From the NCBI RefSeq assembly GCF_002845275.2, contig NZ_CP088149.1:473501-537500 (forward strand): DNA of 64,000 nucleotides, written 5' to 3'. Of this stretch, positions 60,365 to 64,000 are shown piece after piece. The stretch is from Pseudomonas sp. S06B 330. Its GTDB lineage: Bacteria > Pseudomonadota > Gammaproteobacteria > Pseudomonadales > Pseudomonadaceae. Position numbers and translations under genes: made by a program. Positions within the stretch are counted from its first letter, which is position 1. Each line of letters opens with the position of its first letter. The notes beneath the pieces are model-generated. The model was not told the origin of the DNA. It saw only the letters and a program-made list of their open reading frames with translations, and did not search any database.

Positions 60365-60488
60365 TGATCGATCCTGGCTTTTTGTAATTGTTTGTTGATC
60401 GATTTTTATCCAGTTAAACCAGCAATAGCAAACAAAGATTCCCTTATCTTAATTATTAATACAGATTTTAATCGGTTAACGTGGTTGT

Positions 60489-61376
60489 TTAGCGTAGCTC
60501 TGTGCGCAAGGTTTCGATCCGCGCATCTTTGTCGTGCCACAACTGGTTGACCCAGTCCTGCACTGCCTGGCGCACAACTGGATCGTTTTCGTAGTCACCG
60601 CTCCACAGCGCCGGGTCCAGCTCGCGGACCTGGATGTCGATGATCACTTTTGGTACCGCACCGCTGAGCAGGTCCCAGAACCCTGGGGCCTTGTCGCCGG
60701 GGTAAACAATGGTGACGTCGAGCAGGGCATCAAGTTGTTCACCCAGTGCTGCCAGCACGAAGGCGACGCCCCCGGCCTTGGGTTTGAGCAAGTGTTGGTA
60801 GGGTGACTGCTGAGCAGTACGCTTGGCTTCGGTGAAGCGCGTGCCTTCCAGGTAGTTGACCACGGTTACCGGCTGGCGCTTGAACAACTCGCAGGCGGCC
60901 TTGGTGATTTCCAGGTCCTGGCCTTTGAGTTCTGGATGCTTTTTGAGGAAGGCCTTGCTGTAGCGCTTCATGAACGGATAATCCAGCGCCCACCAAGCCA
61001 GCCCCAGCAGCGGCACCCAGATCAGTTCTTTTTTCAGGAAGAACTTGAAGAATGGAATGCGCCGGTTGAGCGCCTGGATCAGCGCGGGGATATCCACCCA
61101 ACTCTGATGATTGCTGATGGCCAGATATGAGGTCTCCAGGCGCAGGCCCTCTGCGCCGCGCACCTCCCACACCGTAGGAATGCACAGGCGGAAAATCAGT
61201 TTGTCGATCTCGGCCCAGGTCTCGGCAATCCACATCACTGCCCAAGAGGCATAGTCGCGGTAACGGCCGGGCAGGACCAGTTTGAACAGGGCAAAGACCA
61301 TCAATGGGCCGATCAGGACCAAGGTGTTGAGCAGCAACAGCGTGGTCACAAGAATGCCCGTCAGTAAGCGGCGCAT
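60489..61376 (-). CDS. Acyltransferase, PlsC/YihG type
   Basis: This 295-residue membrane-associated acyltransferase has an N-terminal hydrophobic anchor (residues 8-38), the catalytic H-x4-D motif NHQSWVD (H90, D95) and the substrate motif EGTRFTEAKR near 169. It resembles E. coli YihG, which acylates lysophosphatidic acid at position 2. Only 124 bases separate it from the start of the convergently oriented-in-series permease gene; both are on the minus strand but appear independently transcribed. Confidence 0.83.
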   Translation of the reverse strand: MRRLLTGILVTTLLLLNTLVLIGPLMVFALFKLVLPGRYRDYASWAVMWIAETWAEIDKLIFRLCIPTVWEVRGAEGLRLETSYLAISNHQSWVDIPALIQALNRRIPFFKFFLKKELIWVPLLGLAWWALDYPFMKRYSKAFLKKHPELKGQDLEITKAACELFKRQPVTVVNYLEGTRFTEAKRTAQQSPYQHLLKPKAGGVAFVLAALGEQLDALLDVTIVYPGDKAPGFWDLLSGAVPKVIIDIQVRELDPALWSGDYENDPVVRQAVQDWVNQLWHDKDARIETLRTELR

Positions 61377-61556
61377 AAGAAAACTCTTATATTCAAGTAA
61401 GCGGTCGGCAATGATAAGCAGCCTATCGGCTTACGCCAAATCCTCAGGTCTGCTGGCGCGAGACAAATGTTTCACATTGTGTTGAATAAGCTATTGGCGC
61501 GAACCTATCCTGCCTTCGCAGTCTAAACACTGTCTTATCTCAAGGAAGCGGATCCT

Positions 61557-62060
61557 GTGAAATCTGTACTTGCCCTGTTGTCGCTACTCGCTCTGCCGGT
61601 GATGGCTGCTGAGCCGACCCTGTATGGCCGTTACGAATACATCACGCTGCCCGAGTTTGGTGGTGAAACCCTCAAGGCCAAGATGGACACTGGCGCCCTG
61701 ACCGCGTCATTGTCGGCCAAAGACATCGAGCTGTTCACCCGTGATGGTGAAGAGTGGGTGCGTTTCCGTCTGGCGACCAAGGACTCCAGCGGCAAAGTCT
61801 ACGAGCACAAACTGGCGCGTATCAGCAAAATCAAGAACCGCGCCGATGAAGATGAAGATGGAGAGGGCGCAGAAGTCAGCAAACGTCCGGTAGTGGACCT
61901 TGAGCTGTGCCTTGGTGACGTCAAGCGTACGGTCGAAGTCAACCTGACCGACCGCAGCAGCTTCAACTATCCGTTGCTGATTGGTGCCAAGGCCCTGCGC
62001 GAGTTCAAGGCAGCGGTGAACCCTGCGCGGCGATTCACGGCCGGCAAACCTGAGTGCTAA
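61557..62060 (+). CDS. Retropepsin-like (RimK-linked ATP-dependent zinc protease family) protein
   Basis: This 167-residue exported protein has a signal peptide (MKSVLALLSLLALPVMA) and the retropepsin-like fold with the catalytic DTGA motif at 44-47 (KMDTGALTASLSA). YPLLIGAKALREFKAAVNPARRFT is the closing family segment. A Glu/Asp-rich loop is inserted near 98-106 (ADEDEDGEGAEV). Databases name this family ATP-dependent zinc protease, but the sequence shows an aspartic protease motif and no ATP site. The GTG at 61557 is the start, with AAGGAAG upstream. Confidence 0.83.
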   Translation: MKSVLALLSLLALPVMAAEPTLYGRYEYITLPEFGGETLKAKMDTGALTASLSAKDIELFTRDGEEWVRFRLATKDSSGKVYEHKLARISKIKNRADEDEDGEGAEVSKRPVVDLELCLGDVKRTVEVNLTDRSSFNYPLLIGAKALREFKAAVNPARRFTAGKPEC

Positions 62061-62062
62061 TG

Positions 62063-62169
62063 GCGCAGTTGCAAGTTTCAAGCGCTAAGCTGCAAGAACA
62101 AGCAGTTCAGTGTAACGTCACGCGATCTGCTTCTACTTGAAGCGTGTAGCTTGAGGCTTGCAGCTCCAG
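62063..62169. repeat. Degenerate AGCTTGCAG-type intergenic repeat
   Basis: The gap before creB contains GCAAGTTTCAAGCGCTAAGCTGCAAG and, inverted, CTTGAAGCGTGTAGCTTGAGGCTTGCAGCT, forming a long imperfect palindrome. Such repeats are scattered in Pseudomonas intergenic DNA. It runs right up to the creB start and may affect creB translation. Confidence 0.6.
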
Positions 62170-62853
62170 ATGCCCCACATATTGATTGTCGAAGACGAAG
62201 CGGCTATCGCCGATACCCTGGTTTTTGCCCTGCAAGGTGATGGTCACAGTACCGAGTGGGTGACCTTGGGCAGTGCTGCCCTTGAGCAACATCGTCAGCG
62301 ACCCGCTGACTTGATCATTCTCGACATCGGTCTGCCGGATATCAGCGGCTTTGAAACCTGTCGGCAATTGCGGCGCTTCAGCGAAGTGCCCGTGATGTTC
62401 CTCAGTGCCCGTGATGGTGAAATTGATCGGGTCGTGGGCCTGGAAATCGGCGCCGACGATTATGTGGTCAAGCCCTTCAGCCCACGTGAAGTGGCCGCGC
62501 GGGTACGGGCGATTCTCAAACGTATGACACCGCGTGCAGTACCGCTGAGCAGCACGCCTGAGGTGTTTCAGGTGGATACCCTGCGCATGCAGATCAGCTA
62601 CCACGGTCAACCGCTGAGCCTGACTCGCCACGAATTCCGTTTATTGCAAAGTCTGCTGGAGCAGCCCGAACGCGTGCTCAGCCGTGAGCAGTTGCTTGAT
62701 GCTGTCGGGGTGGCCGCTGATGCCGGTTATGAGCGCAGCATCGACAGCCACATCAAGAGCCTGCGTGCCAAGCTGCGTCAGGTGGCGGCCGAAGCCGAAC
62801 CAATTCAGACGCATCGTGGCCTGGGTTACAGCTACAGCCCGAGCCACAGCTAA
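62170..62853 (+). CDS. creB: Response regulator CreB
   Basis: This 227-residue OmpR-family regulator has a receiver domain (ILIVEDEAAIADTL; phosphorylated aspartate at 52 in LIILDIGLPD; lysine in DDYVVKPFSP) and a winged-helix DNA-binding domain (YHGQPLSLTRHEFRLLQSLLEQPERVLSREQLLDAVG ... SIDSHIKSLRAKLR). The GIGLGYSY-type end is typical. It controls the creD envelope and beta-lactamase-linked regulon. The ATG at 62170 lacks a strong ribosome-binding site. It overlaps creC by one base (TAATG). Confidence 0.92.
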   Translation: MPHILIVEDEAAIADTLVFALQGDGHSTEWVTLGSAALEQHRQRPADLIILDIGLPDISGFETCRQLRRFSEVPVMFLSARDGEIDRVVGLEIGADDYVVKPFSPREVAARVRAILKRMTPRAVPLSSTPEVFQVDTLRMQISYHGQPLSLTRHEFRLLQSLLEQPERVLSREQLLDAVGVAADAGYERSIDSHIKSLRAKLRQVAAEAEPIQTHRGLGYSYSPSHS

Positions 62854-64000
62854 TGCGCCTGGGGATCCGGATTTTCCTGGTCTATTTCCTGTTTGTCGGG
62901 CTGACCGGTTTTTTCATTCTCAGCACTGTGCGTGAACAGATTCGCCCTGGGGTGCGACAGTCCACCGAAGAGACGCTGGTGGACACGGCCAACCTGCTCG
63001 CTGAAATCCTCCACGATGATGTCAAGGCCGGCACCCTGGGCCAGAGCCGTTTGCCTCAACTGTTGCGTGCCTACGGTCAGCGGCAGCCCAAAGCGGATAT
63101 CTGGGGGTTGTCGAAAAATCAGGTCAACCACCGCATCTATGTCACCGATGCCAAGGGCAAGGTTCTGCTCGATTCCAGTGGCGTGGCTGTGGGTGAGGAT
63201 TATTCACGCTGGAACGACGTCTACCTGACCTTACGCGGTGAGTATGGTGCGCGCTCGACTCGCAGTGACGCGGATGACCCGGATTCTTCAGTCATGCACG
63301 TGGCCGCGCCGATTCTCGATGAGGGCAAGATCATTGGTGTGGTCACTGTGGCCAAGCCGAACAAATCGCTGCAGCCCTATATCGACCGCTCCGAGCGGCG
63401 GTTGTTGTACCTGGGTCTGGGCCTGATCGGTCTAGGGTTGTTGGTCGGTGCGGCGCTGTCGTGGTGGCTGGCCCGTTCGCTACGCCGCCTGACCCATTAC
63501 GCCCAGGCGGTCAGCGAAGGTGAGCGCACCGCCCTGCCGCATTATCGCGGTGGCGAGCTGGGGCAACTGGCGGCGGCGGTGGAGCGCATGCGTACCCAGC
63601 TGGAGGGCAAGGACTATGTCGAGCGCTATGTGCATACCCTGACCCATGAGCTCAAGAGCCCTCTGGCGGCTATTCGAGGCGCATCAGAGCTGTTGCAGGG
63701 GCCGATGCCGGAGGCGCAGCGTCAGCGCTTTGCCGACAATATCGAGAGCGAAAGCGCGCGCATGCAGCAACTGATCGAGCGCTTGCTCAACCTGGCCCAG
63801 GTCGAACAACTGCAAGCCCTGGAAGAGCAGCAGCATGTGTCACTGGCGACCTTGGTCGACGAGTTGCTATTGGCCCAGAGCGCGCGAATCGAAAGCAACA
63901 ACTTGCAAGTGCGTCAGCGCGTACCAGCCAATACCCGGTTGCTGTGTGAGCCGTTTCTCATGCGTCAGGCCATTGCCAACCTGCTGGACAATGCCCTGGA
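62853..64000 (+). CDS. creC: Sensor histidine kinase CreC (3' truncated by window end)
   Basis: This frame starts on the creB stop (TAATG) and stays open to the window end, giving 382 codons of an expected 470 or so. It has an N-terminal helix (IRIFLVYFLFVGLTGFFIL), a periplasmic CreC-type sensor (IRPGVRQSTEETLVDTANLLAEIL ... WGLSKNQVNHRIYVTDAKGKVLLDSSG), a second helix (LLYLGLGLIGLGLLVGAALSWWLA), HAMP, the phosphorylated histidine in HTLTHELKSPLAAIRG, and the N box start ANLLDNALE at the very end. Confidence 0.93.
   Translation, partial: MRLGIRIFLVYFLFVGLTGFFILSTVREQIRPGVRQSTEETLVDTANLLAEILHDDVKAGTLGQSRLPQLLRAYGQRQPKADIWGLSKNQVNHRIYVTDAKGKVLLDSSGVAVGEDYSRWNDVYLTLRGEYGARSTRSDADDPDSSVMHVAAPILDEGKIIGVVTVAKPNKSLQPYIDRSERRLLYLGLGLIGLGLLVGAALSWWLARSLRRLTHYAQAVSEGERTALPHYRGGELGQLAAAVERMRTQLEGKDYVERYVHTLTHELKSPLAAIRGASELLQGPMPEAQRQRFADNIESESARMQQLIERLLNLAQVEQLQALEEQQHVSLATLVDELLLAQSARIESNNLQVRQRVPANTRLLCEPFLMRQAIANLLDNAL

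Overview
The window reads as a contiguous piece of a chromosome from a fluorescent Pseudomonas, most likely the P. putida group. This rests on the GC-rich coding sequence, two families of Pseudomonas-type REP palindromes (TGTAGCCGCTGCC and CTGTGGGAGC-TTGCCGGCGATG), and a gene order that I recall as nearly the same as one stretch of P. putida KT2440 (his genes, cbc, gbd, cdh, dgc, gbc, sox, purU, fdhA). That synteny is from memory and was not searched. No phage, plasmid, IS element or CRISPR array is visible.

Layout. 0.3-1.0 kb: mdtJI small multidrug/spermidine exporter. 1.3-5.5 kb: a methyltransferase downstream of a basic amino acid ABC importer (art/aot type). 6.1-9.7 kb: GABA-type permease, a small unknown protein, polyphosphate kinase 2 and a lipoprotein. 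9.87 kb: tRNA-Phe. 10.0-13.6 kb: asmA-mutY-yggX operon. 14.0-15.7 kb: OFA-type MFS carrier. 15.8-18.9 kb: hisB-hisH-DUF2164-hisA-hisF. 19.0-22.0 kb: choline/betaine importer cbcXWV. 22.4-25.3 kb: sdaA and the regulator gbdR. 25.4-30.5 kb: carnitine operon caiX-cdhC-cdhA-cdhB with its regulator cdhR. 31.5-42.6 kb: betaine and dimethylglycine demethylation (M19-like protein, DUF5943, dgcA, dgcB, two ETF subunits, gbcA, gbcB). 42.6-47.2 kb: two chemoreceptors around a coiled-coil protein/ZapA-like pair. 47.3-58.3 kb: ltaE, an AT-richer orphan gene, then glyA-soxBDAG-purU-fdhA. 58.4-64 kb: DUF2780 protein, APC permease, acyltransferase, retropepsin-like protease and creB-creC (creC cut by the window end).

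The middle 40 kb is close to a complete catabolic route: carnitine (CaiX, CdhA, CdhC, CdhB) to glycine betaine (also imported by CbcXWV), to dimethylglycine (GbcAB), to sarcosine (DgcAB plus ETF), to glycine (SoxBDAG), to serine (GlyA) and pyruvate (SdaA). FdhA and PurU turn the released one-carbon units into formate. GbdR and CdhR are the local AraC/GATase1-type regulators, and direct repeats about two helical turns apart suggest their operators.

The most unusual signal is noncoding. In 37.8-39.8 kb there are eight perfect TTATCCACA/TGTGGATAA 9-mers (the DnaA box). Four of them sit in a degenerate repeated unit within the 663-bp gap between etfB and gbcA. This looks like a DnaA-titration or replication-control locus rather than an operon spacer. 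Secondary observations are a plus-strand terminator at 25.9 kb with no gene in front of it (possible small RNA), a metal-ligand loss in the M19-like protein, a missing cysteine in the DgcA cluster motif, and -24/-12 type promoters before gabP and gbdR.
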